Shown in pieces: positions 15,742 to 21,918 of a stretch of DNA of 21,918 nt. Below the pieces are notes generated by a model. That model made no database searches and was not told the origin of the DNA. It saw only the letters and a program-made list of their open reading frames with translations. Position 1 is the first letter of the stretch. The number at the start of each line of letters is the position of its first letter. The position numbers and the translations under genes are program-made. Source of the DNA: JANNAT01 sp031422555 (GTDB lineage Bacteria; Pseudomonadota; Alphaproteobacteria; Rhodobacterales; Rhodobacteraceae); the NCBI GenBank assembly GCA_031422555.1, contig JANPLZ010000047.1, positions 1 through 21,918 on the forward strand, written 5' to 3'.

Positions 15742-16167
15742 ATGCGCCGAATTCTACTTTCCAGCACCACCGCCTTTGCGATGTCAGTTTGTATGGCCAC
15801 CGCTGGCGGTATGCCCGAACCTGTCATGGAACCCGAAGTTGTTGCGGCTGCCACCAGTTCAAGTTCCGGCGGTGTCATTATTCCGCTGTTGCTGTTGCTG
15901 CTAATCGCGGCGGCGGTTTCGGGGGGCGGGTCTGACGAAGTGGTTGCTGAAAGTGACGCCCGGATCAAAACAGATATCGAATGGGTTGGCATGGCCAAAG
16001 GCTTTCCGATCTACCAATACCGCTATATCGGCACTGCGACCCGGTTTGAGGGTGTGATGGCGCAAGACGTGGCCAACATGCGCCCGGATGCCGTTATCAC
16101 CCGTTCAAACGGCGTGATGGCCGTTGACTATGCCAAACTGGGTCTGAAAATACGCGTTATCCATTAA
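15742..16167 (+). CDS. Small exported membrane protein with peptidase S74-like C-terminal domain
   Basis: 141 residues. A signal-like N-terminus (MRRILLSSTTAFAMSVCMATA) is followed by PVMEPEVVAAATSSSSGG, then a very hydrophobic stretch (IIPLLLLLLIAAAVSGG, ~46-62), then a soluble domain. That domain reads SDARIKTDIEWVG, FPIYQYRYIG, FEGVMAQDV, PDAVIT, NGVMAVDYAKLGLKI. This is the pattern of the intramolecular chaperone (peptidase S74) found at the ends of phage tail fibres, and the Ser-x4-Lys pair of that family's self-cleaving dyad is present as Ser71 and Lys76. Cleavage is not shown. I chose ATG 15742 by comparison with the paralog downstream; ATG 15730 is in frame. The gene is followed by the shorter paralog after 19 bases. 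Confidence 0.8.
   Translation: MRRILLSSTTAFAMSVCMATAGGMPEPVMEPEVVAAATSSSSGGVIIPLLLLLLIAAAVSGGGSDEVVAESDARIKTDIEWVGMAKGFPIYQYRYIGTATRFEGVMAQDVANMRPDAVITRSNGVMAVDYAKLGLKIRVIH
15847..15866 (+). repeat. 20-base exact repeat, copy 1 (within S74-like gene)
   Basis: These 20 bases recur exactly at 16292-16311 in the next gene, in the same reading frame, coding for AAATSSSS in both. Similarity extends imperfectly on both sides over roughly 100 bases, so this marks a tandem gene duplication, not a mobile repeat. Confidence 0.8.
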
Positions 16168-16186
16168 CAAATGATCGGAGACTGAT

Positions 16187-16390
16187 ATGCGGAAAATGTT
16201 GATCTGCGGCGCCATTGCGTTTGCAACAGCGGCTGGCGTTGCACAGGCAGGTGGCATGGCCGAACCTGTTATGGAAGCCGAAGTCGTGGCTGCTGCCACC
16301 AGTTCAAGTTCTGGCGGCGTGATCATCCCGCTGCTGTTGTTGCTGATCGTCGCCGCGGCGTTGTCCGGTGGCAGCGAGCCGCAACTATAA
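16187..16390 (+). CDS. Small exported membrane protein, short paralog of the preceding gene
   Basis: 67 residues. It matches the first ~62 residues of the upstream protein closely: signal-like MRKMLICGAIAFATAAGVAQA, then PVMEAEVVAAATSSSSGG and a hydrophobic IIPLLLLLIVAAALSGG, ending after five more residues. It therefore has the export and membrane parts but lacks the S74-like domain. GGAG at 16177-16180 sits six bases before the ATG, better than the upstream copy. Proteins of this general form are, from memory, frequent in Rhodobacteraceae without known function. The pair is probably one transcript, ending at the hairpin 16410-16430. Confidence 0.82.
   Translation: MRKMLICGAIAFATAAGVAQAGGMAEPVMEAEVVAAATSSSSGGVIIPLLLLLIVAAALSGGSEPQL
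16292..16311 (+). repeat. 20-base exact repeat, copy 2 (within short paralog)
   Basis: Second copy of the sequence at 15847-15866, 445 bases downstream and in the same reading frame. The surrounding codons differ mostly at third positions (for example GTCATTATTCCG against GTGATCATCCCG), which suggests selection on the protein since duplication. Confidence 0.8.
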
Positions 16391-16409
16391 CCACCCTGCT
16401 GGCCCACTG

Positions 16410-16430
16410 CCGGGCGATTTGATCGTCCGG
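16410..16430. terminator. Hairpin between convergent genes, candidate bidirectional terminator
   Basis: CCGGGCGAT (16410-16418) pairs with ATCGTCCGG (16422-16430) around a 3-base loop, with a single G-T wobble. It lies in the 45 bases between the stop of the short paralog and the stop of the converging TIM-barrel gene. There is no clear T-run on either side, so it is a likely but not certain terminator. Confidence 0.55.
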
Positions 16431-16435
16431 TGGCC

Positions 16436-17842
16436 TTACTGTTTGATCGCCGTAAACCGCAGCCCTTTGGCTTTGGCGGCATAGTTGATTTTTATGGTTT
16501 GGGGTTCAAACCGATAGCCGTCCAGAACCGGCGTAAAGCTGCCGCTCCACCCGAAGGGCACGGTGCAGCCAAAACTGTTTATATTGTAAATTCCGCAGCC
16601 ACTTTCGCTGCCGTCATCGGCAGAAATTCCGCTGATAACCGATGCGCCGTCAACAGCGCCCCCGGACGTATCGGTGATGCTGCCCCAAAAATCAACTTTC
16701 CGGTCAAACTCGACCCGCGCTTTTGCAAGGCTGGCATCCATGTCAAACCCCAAAGGCTTGCCTGCATTTACCAACGCCTTCACCTCTCGTGTCGCGGCTT
16801 CCAAATCCGCCGGAACGTCGCCGGTGCCCCAGCTCATGTTTTCAGTGTAAAGCCACAAATATTCTTCAGTTGAGCGTAAGCCATTATAAAGATTATATTT
16901 ATACAGGTTCATCCGATCTGCATCATCTGCCATGTAATAGCCAATGAACCGCGTCGATTGCCAAAGGTTCAACAGGCCATCCGCATAGACTGCCTGACCA
17001 AAGCTGAATTTTTCTGCCGCAGCAGCTTGGGCCGCTGGCAGCAAAAACGGTATACCCGAGGTCAGATAGGCGCGCGTTGCGTCAAACTCTTTTGTCGCCA
17101 GATAATAATAAGACGCTTCATTGCCATCTATCAGCCGCGCTTTGCCTTCGATCGCTGTATACATGCCGCTGATAAATGCGCCGTATAACGCATAGTTGCC
17201 CGTCGATGGATCATCGTTCCATTGGCGTTGATCAAGGATCGTGCCGATCAGCCAAAGCGCCAGAATTTGCACATCCGGCAGTTCGGTCTGAAGGATATCG
17301 ACAAAACGGGCACCACGTTTGAAAACCACATCTTGCACGGCGTCGAAACTTTGATCCGGATACAGCGCGGCTGTATAAACCCACGGGCTGTGGCCATAGG
17401 TTTCGGCATCCCACAAAACCCCTTTGAATCCCCCGGCGGCGGCGGTGCGGGCGAAATTGCGGATATTGGTTTCGGCTGACGCCCAATCCACGTTGTCCGT
17501 CCACCGCCATCCCGCTTCGCTGGTGCCCCACATCACCAGAAAATTATCTGTCAACGTGGTGAATTTGATGCCGGAAAGTATGTCGCGCTGGGCCTGATAT
17601 TCGGCATCGGGATAGGGCGTTTTGGTAAAAATTGCCTGCCCCATGGGCAGCTTTACACTGATGCCATCAAACGGCAGCGCTTGATAGGCCGCCAGATTGT
17701 CGCGCAGTTGTTCGGGGCTGGGCATATCCCAGCCAAACTGGATCAGCTTTTTTGGCGCCGCCTGTTCTGCCCCGGACGACCCCGCCAGCAGCGCAAAAAG
17801 ACATCCGACGACAACCGCTTTGAATGCCGCGGATGGCGCCAT
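16436..17842 (-). CDS. Exported putative TIM-barrel (glycosidase-like) protein with C-terminal beta-sandwich
   Basis: 468 residues. A signal peptide (FKAVVVGCLFALLAGSSGA) points to export. Residues ~31-380 look like an alpha/beta barrel: KKLIQFGWDMPSPEQLRDNL and FDGISVKL at the start, then GFKGVLWDAETYG with acidic Asp145 and Glu147 at a strand end, where glycoside hydrolases keep catalytic acids. Residues ~386-468 resemble an extracellular carboxypeptidase-regulatory/Ig-like repeat (GSITDTSGGAVDGASV, VPFGWSGSFTPVLDGYRFEP), with two Cys (416, 426) that may bond. I cannot name a family or substrate. The ATG shares its A with the mlaC stop (TAATG), so it is translationally coupled to an outer-membrane lipid transport operon. 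The enzyme activity is inference. Confidence 0.7.
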   Translation of the reverse strand: MAPSAAFKAVVVGCLFALLAGSSGAEQAAPKKLIQFGWDMPSPEQLRDNLAAYQALPFDGISVKLPMGQAIFTKTPYPDAEYQAQRDILSGIKFTTLTDNFLVMWGTSEAGWRWTDNVDWASAETNIRNFARTAAAGGFKGVLWDAETYGHSPWVYTAALYPDQSFDAVQDVVFKRGARFVDILQTELPDVQILALWLIGTILDQRQWNDDPSTGNYALYGAFISGMYTAIEGKARLIDGNEASYYYLATKEFDATRAYLTSGIPFLLPAAQAAAAEKFSFGQAVYADGLLNLWQSTRFIGYYMADDADRMNLYKYNLYNGLRSTEEYLWLYTENMSWGTGDVPADLEAATREVKALVNAGKPLGFDMDASLAKARVEFDRKVDFWGSITDTSGGAVDGASVISGISADDGSESGCGIYNINSFGCTVPFGWSGSFTPVLDGYRFEPQTIKINYAAKAKGLRFTAIKQ

Positions 17843-18453
17843 TAAATGGCTTTCAGATCTGCAATCAGCGCGTCGATGTCACCTTTGCGCTTGTCGAGGA
17901 TCGCGCCGATTTCGGCACGCTCGGACGCCAGCATGTTGATGCCTTCGATGATGATATTGAAAAACAGATTTTTCCCGGATTTGTCAGACACATGCCAACG
18001 CAAATCAAAGGGCGACTCGCCCTTTAGCGTCGCAACGGTGATCACCTCGTAATAGCTTTTCACTGCCTTGGCATCGACCACTTCGATCTTGCCGCCGATG
18101 AATTCGCGGAAACGGCGGCCATATTTGCGGCTGATGTAGCCCTGAAATGCCTTGGTAAACGCCGACATCTGCGCCGAACTTGCCGATTTCGCGGCAACGC
18201 CCAAGGCCGATCGCGCAATCACCGCAACATCGGCATAGCGCGCAAAGATACGCTCAAAATCACCAAACATCGCGGTCTCGCTTTTGCCTGATGCAATGGT
18301 GGTGTTTATTTCCCCGATTGCCTTATCAATCAAGGCGCGCGCCTGTTCGACATTCAGCGCCAAGGCAGGAAACGGCAGCGCCAGTGCGACAGAGCCCAAA
18401 GCAAATCCGGCTGCAAATCGGCGGCGCGACATCATGGAATGATTATTCTGCAT
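17842..18453 (-). CDS. mlaC: MlaC/Ttg2D-family phospholipid-binding periplasmic protein
   Basis: 203 residues. MlaC shuttles phospholipids between the outer-membrane MlaA complex and the inner-membrane MlaFEDB transporter. Family features are the helical start (NVEQARALIDKAIGEINTTI), YADVAVIARSALG, FTKAFQGYISRKYGRRFREF and FNIIIEGINMLASERAEIGAIL. The signal peptide has a twin-arginine pattern, S-R-R-R-F (9-13) followed by AAGFALGSVALALPFPALA, so export may be by Tat. Start 18453 is preferred because GAGG lies six bases upstream, inside the end of mlaA. ATG 18435 and 18432 are alternatives and would keep the same signal peptide. It overlaps mlaA by 11 bases and the next gene by one. Confidence 0.9.
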   Translation of the reverse strand: MQNNHSMMSRRRFAAGFALGSVALALPFPALALNVEQARALIDKAIGEINTTIASGKSETAMFGDFERIFARYADVAVIARSALGVAAKSASSAQMSAFTKAFQGYISRKYGRRFREFIGGKIEVVDAKAVKSYYEVITVATLKGESPFDLRWHVSDKSGKNLFFNIIIEGINMLASERAEIGAILDKRKGDIDALIADLKAI

Positions 18454-19207
18454 AGGGGTCCTCAAACGGATCAATATAATCGGCGTCGCCCGTGGTTTGG
18501 CCCAATTCAAACCGCCGGTTTTGCAAATACAACAGCCGGGCCTGCGCGTAACTGTCTGCACTGTCATATAGGACTGAATCATAGGTTTCGGAATAGCGGG
18601 CGCGATCACTAATCTTTGAAGCAATTTTTGCGGCGGTGCCAATGTAGGATTCAGGGGCCGGCAACAGCAAGCCAATCGGGTTGATCACGCTGTCAACCAC
18701 TTCACCCAAGGCATCGCGCCGGGTTGACGGGCCCAAAAGCGGCAGTTCAACATAGGCGCCTTCGTCCACACCCCAGACATACAAGGTTTCGCCGAAATCG
18801 GTTTTCTTTCCCGCCACGCCCGCCGCCGTCGCCGGGTCAAATATCCCACCAACGCCCACAACCGTGTTGATACTGAACCGCAAGGTGTTTTCAACGGCTT
18901 TGCCCAGCCGAAGCTGCAAGATATTGTTCAAGACATCGCCGGGAACTTCAAGATTATTGGCAAAATTTCCGACAACCACCTGAACCGGCCCGCCGCCCGG
19001 CTGGCCCAGCGACAACGCTAACGGCTTGATCACCTTGCTGTCGGCCGCGACGTTGAAGGCGTGCATTGCACGGTTTTCGGCCTCGTAGGGGTCGTTGATT
19101 TCCACCGCCGCCGTTGGCCGGGTGCAGCCTGCGGCCAATGCAACGGTGGCACAGCCCGCCAATATTGTCAGACGGCGGACAAAAAGTGATGGAATCGTAA
19201 GGGTCAT
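18443..19207 (-). CDS. mlaA: MlaA/VacJ-family outer-membrane lipoprotein
   Basis: 254 residues, the normal length. MlaA removes misplaced phospholipids from the outer leaflet of the outer membrane and passes them to MlaC. The signal peptide ends in a lipobox, LAAGC with Cys28. Family motifs follow: NDPYEAENRAMHAFN, NFANNLEVPGDVLNNILQLRL, FSINTVVGVGGIFDPA, DFGETLYVWGVDEGAYVELPLLGPSTRRDALG. The start is ATG 19207, giving a proper lipoprotein signal. The frame is open upstream to 19384, but that part has no similarity. It is first of a three-gene operon with mlaC and the TIM-barrel gene. The inner-membrane mlaFEDB genes are not in the window. Confidence 0.95.
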   Translation of the reverse strand: MTLTIPSLFVRRLTILAGCATVALAAGCTRPTAAVEINDPYEAENRAMHAFNVAADSKVIKPLALSLGQPGGGPVQVVVGNFANNLEVPGDVLNNILQLRLGKAVENTLRFSINTVVGVGGIFDPATAAGVAGKKTDFGETLYVWGVDEGAYVELPLLGPSTRRDALGEVVDSVINPIGLLLPAPESYIGTAAKIASKISDRARYSETYDSVLYDSADSYAQARLLYLQNRRFELGQTTGDADYIDPFEDPYAE

Positions 19208-19238
19208 GCTTTTACAGTCCTGCGGAAACCTAGTGGTA

Positions 19239-19265
19239 AGCATAGGCTTTGTCCGGGGAAGACAA
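19239..19265 (-). promoter_or_regulatory. Candidate promoter of the mlaA operon
   Basis: On the minus strand TTGTCT (19265-19260) and TATGCT (19244-19239) are 15 bases apart, with the -10 about 30 bases before the mlaA ATG. Both hexamers are fair matches, but the spacing is short for sigma-70, so this is tentative. Confidence 0.3.
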
Positions 19266-19388
19266 GGGATAAGCACCAAAGGCAACCAAGACAACGGCCA
19301 AACGTGGCAAGTCGGTGACGCCGGATAAAATCCGCCGATCCTACCCCGCGTAAAAAGGCCGATGAGGCAGGCAACGGAGACCATCAGA

Positions 19389-21125
19389 ATGGCCCAAAAT
19401 GAAAATGCCCGCGGCGAGGCAGAATTGCGCGCAGCCCGGTCCGATCAACGCGGCCTGTTATGGGCGGTTGGACTTTTTTCGGTGTTTGTAAATCTGTTGT
19501 TGCTGACCGGGCCGCTTTATATGCTGCAGGTTTATGATCGCGTGCTTGGCAGCCGATCCGAAGAAACCCTCGTGGCGCTGTCTTTGTTGGCGGCGGCAAT
19601 GTTTCTGGCGATGGGAATTCTGGATCACGCGCGGGCACGGATCATGGCGCGGATCGGGGCTTATCTGCAAGATCGCCTTGATCGCCGGGTCTTTGCCGCA
19701 GCGCTGCGACGCCTGACCCTGCAGCCCGGCGAGCCGACCGCTTTGGCAGCTCAGCGCGATCTGGAATCGATCCAACGCCTGTGGGCGTCGCCCGTGCTTA
19801 TTGCGTTGTTTGATATTCCATGGACGCCGTTTTTCGTCGCGGCCATTTTTGTTTTTCACCCGATGCTGGGCTGGCTGGCGGTGGCGGGTGGCGTGTTTCT
19901 GGTGATCCTGACAATCCTGAACCAGACGATGACTGCCGGTCCGACGACCCGCACCAACAACCTTAATATGACCGCCGAACGCGTGTCTGACATGATAAAG
20001 CTGGAAGCCGAGGCGGTGCAGGCGCTGGGCATGACTGGCGCTGCGTTTGATCGTTGGCAAAAGGCGCGTGCCACCGCACTTGCCGACAGTATTGCCGTGG
20101 GCGACCTTAGCGGCACTTTTGGTGCGATTTCGAAAACTTTCCGGATGTTTTTGCAATCGGCGATGCTGGGCTTGGGCGCGTGGCTGGTGTTGAAAGGCCA
20201 ACTAAGCGGCGGCGCAATGATTGCAGGGTCGATTCTGATGGGCCGCGCGTTGCAGCCGATTGAACAAGCCGTCGGTCAATGGGCGCTGGTCACCCGCGCC
20301 CAAGAGGCCAATCGCCGCCTGTCCGATCTGTTAACCCGCGTGCCTGCCGAAGCGGTGCGCACCGCCTTGCCACGGCCAAAAGCCCTGCTAGAGGCGCAAA
20401 GCCTGTCGGTGGTGCCGCCCGGTGAGGCACAGGCGGTGCTGCGGATGGTCAGCTTTACCTTGTCGCCCGGTCAGGCGATGGGGGTGATCGGGCCATCGGG
20501 TGCAGGCAAGTCAACACTGGCACGGGCGCTGATCGGGGTGTGGAAACCATCGGGCGGCAAAGTGCGACTGGATGGGGCCACGCTGGATCAGTATGATCCT
20601 GACGTTCTGGGCAGCTATATCGGCTATCTGCCGCAACGCGTGACGCTGTTTGAAGGCACGATTGCCGAAAACATCGCGCGGCTGCAACCAAGTGCCGATC
20701 CTGCGCTGATCGTGCAGGCCGCGCAAAAGGCCGCAGCGCATGACATGATCGTCAAACTGCCCGAAGGCTATGACACCCGTGTGGCCACGCTGGGCGGGAG
20801 GCTTTCGGGGGGCCAAATTCAGCGCATCGGTCTTGCACGGGCGCTGTTTGGCAACCCGGTGCTGCTGGTGTTGGATGAACCGAACTCAAACCTTGATAAT
20901 GACGGCACCTTGGCCCTGAACACCGCGATCCGGTCCACCAAAGAGGCGGGCGGTGCGGTCTTGATCATGGCGCACAGACCCGCGGCCATTCAGGAATGCG
21001 ATTTGCTGTTGGTGATTGAAGACGGCATGCGCCGGGCGTTTGGCCCGCGTGATCAGGTGCTGCGGGACATGGTGAAAAACCACACCGACATTGTCCGGTC
21101 GGCCGGACCCGGAGGCGTATCATGA
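19389..21125 (+). CDS. Type I secretion ABC transporter/permease (PrtD family)
   Basis: 578 residues, the normal length for PrtD-type exporters with a membrane domain fused to an ATPase. Membrane helices begin at about 22-46 (LLWAVGLFSVFVNLLLLTGPL) followed by YMLQVYDRVLGSRSEETL, a hallmark of this family. The ATPase has Walker A GPSGAGKST (368-376), the signature LSGGQIQRIGLARAL (472 on), and Walker B VLLVLDEPNSNLD with Asp496-Glu497. It exports proteins with C-terminal, uncleaved signals (often RTX proteins or proteases) directly to the outside. ATG 19389 has GGAG nine bases upstream; ATG 19362 is in frame. The adaptor gene overlaps its stop (ATGA). No obvious substrate gene is in the window. 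Confidence 0.94.
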   Translation: MAQNENARGEAELRAARSDQRGLLWAVGLFSVFVNLLLLTGPLYMLQVYDRVLGSRSEETLVALSLLAAAMFLAMGILDHARARIMARIGAYLQDRLDRRVFAAALRRLTLQPGEPTALAAQRDLESIQRLWASPVLIALFDIPWTPFFVAAIFVFHPMLGWLAVAGGVFLVILTILNQTMTAGPTTRTNNLNMTAERVSDMIKLEAEAVQALGMTGAAFDRWQKARATALADSIAVGDLSGTFGAISKTFRMFLQSAMLGLGAWLVLKGQLSGGAMIAGSILMGRALQPIEQAVGQWALVTRAQEANRRLSDLLTRVPAEAVRTALPRPKALLEAQSLSVVPPGEAQAVLRMVSFTLSPGQAMGVIGPSGAGKSTLARALIGVWKPSGGKVRLDGATLDQYDPDVLGSYIGYLPQRVTLFEGTIAENIARLQPSADPALIVQAAQKAAAHDMIVKLPEGYDTRVATLGGRLSGGQIQRIGLARALFGNPVLLVLDEPNSNLDNDGTLALNTAIRSTKEAGGAVLIMAHRPAAIQECDLLLVIEDGMRRAFGPRDQVLRDMVKNHTDIVRSAGPGGVS

Positions 21126-21918
21126 GCAAATCTTCCCCTGCAATCCTTGCGAAAGCAACCGCATGGTCATCGCGCGGCCCGGTTTCCACCGGCCTGATCA
21201 CGCTTGCCGCCCTTGTGTTCGGCTTTGGTGGCTGGAGCCTGTTTACCGATATCGACGGGGCCATTGTCGCCTCGGGGCAGTTGGAGGTCGAGCAGAACCG
21301 CCAAATCGTGCAGCACCCCGATGGCGGCGTGGTTGCAAAAATTGCCGTGATCGAAGGACAGGCGGTAAAGACCGGCGATATACTGGTTCAGTTGGACGGC
21401 AGTTTGCTGCAATCGGAACTGGCCATCGTTGAAGGCCAGTTGTTCGAAGTGCGTGCCCGGCGTGCCCGGCTGGAAGCCGAACGTGACGACAAGGATGCGC
21501 CTACTTTTAGTGGTGAATTGGCGGAACTGGCGGCGGCCCGCCCCGAAGTGGCTGAGCAAATCGAAGGTCAGCGTGGGTTATTTCTGGCCCGCCGCGAAAG
21601 CATGGCACGGCAACGCGAACAGCTGGAAAAGCGCACTGCGCAAATAGCCTCGCAAATCGACGGTGTTGTGGCGCAAACGGCTGCTTTGAACGTGCAACTT
21701 GGCTTGATCCGCGAAGAATTGACCGATCAGAAAAGCCTGTTGGAAAAAGGTCTGGCGCAATCCAGCCGGGTGTTGGCACTGCTGCGCGAAGAATCGCAGT
21801 TGCAGGGAAACATGGGTGAATTGGCCTCGTCCCGCGCCCAAGCCGAGGGTCGGGCGACCGAAGTAGAATTAGAGATTCTGCGGCTGGGTGCGGTGCGCCG
21901 TGAAGAAGCAAACACGCA
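21122..21918 (+). CDS. HlyD/PrtE-family membrane fusion protein of a type I secretion system (partial, 3' end outside window)
   Basis: The visible 265 residues start at ATG 21122, four bases overlapping the stop of the ABC transporter gene (ATGA). One membrane segment lies at about 21-44 (STGLITLAALVFGFGGWSLF), followed by the family pattern GAIVASGQLEVEQNRQIVQHPDGGVVAKIAV, IEGQAVKTGDILVQLD (a biotinyl-lipoyl-like half), and then long Glu/Arg-rich helices with heptad character from about 100 onward (LEAERDD, RREELTDQ-like stretches). It should bridge the ABC exporter and a TolC-type outer-membrane channel across the periplasm. The second half, including the returning lipoyl half and beta domain, is cut off by the window edge, not by mutation. 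Confidence 0.93.
   Translation, partial: MSKSSPAILAKATAWSSRGPVSTGLITLAALVFGFGGWSLFTDIDGAIVASGQLEVEQNRQIVQHPDGGVVAKIAVIEGQAVKTGDILVQLDGSLLQSELAIVEGQLFEVRARRARLEAERDDKDAPTFSGELAELAAARPEVAEQIEGQRGLFLARRESMARQREQLEKRTAQIASQIDGVVAQTAALNVQLGLIREELTDQKSLLEKGLAQSSRVLALLREESQLQGNMGELASSRAQAEGRATEVELEILRLGAVRREEANT

Overview
The window reads as chromosomal DNA of an alphaproteobacterium, most likely a member of the Rhodobacteraceae. This is inferred from GC-rich, tightly packed genes, a solitary Hint-domain protein, small exported proteins with the PVMEPEVV...SSSSGG...LLLLL pattern, and the DUF2805/photolyase-like pairing. No rRNA, tRNA, CRISPR array, insertion sequence or phage module was seen.

Left part (1-6717). 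A DUF2805 gene runs off the left edge and is divergent from a photolyase/cryptochrome-like FAD protein. That gene overlaps an ABC1/UbiB-family atypical kinase. A periplasmic lytic transglycosylase faces them convergently. It is divergent from dapA (lysine/diaminopimelate synthesis), which is followed after 4 bases by an EamA transporter.

Middle (6718-11400). A solitary Hint-domain protein without the usual cysteine is followed by smpB (trans-translation) and a small glycine-zipper membrane protein with a strong hairpin behind it. Next comes an sseA-type 3-mercaptopyruvate sulfurtransferase, closely linked to an aspartate/aromatic aminotransferase. These two could act together in cysteine/mercaptopyruvate metabolism. 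A broken EamA transporter gene follows, with an in-frame TAG and half its length missing.

Nitrogen and wall genes (11295-15650). glnK-amtB is an ammonium uptake operon ending in a clear intrinsic terminator. It is divergent from a class A penicillin-binding protein.

Right part (15651-21918). Two tandem paralogous small exported membrane proteins follow, the first carrying a peptidase-S74-like domain. Convergent to them is a three-gene operon on the minus strand: mlaA, mlaC and an exported TIM-barrel-like protein, each overlapping the next. A type I secretion ABC transporter and its HlyD-type adaptor, cut by the right edge, are divergent from mlaA.

Most of the window is ordinary housekeeping and cell-envelope content. 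The least explained items are the S74-like small protein pair, the exported TIM-barrel protein coupled to mlaA-mlaC, the photolyase-like protein with apparently reversed domain order, and the cysteine-less Hint protein.
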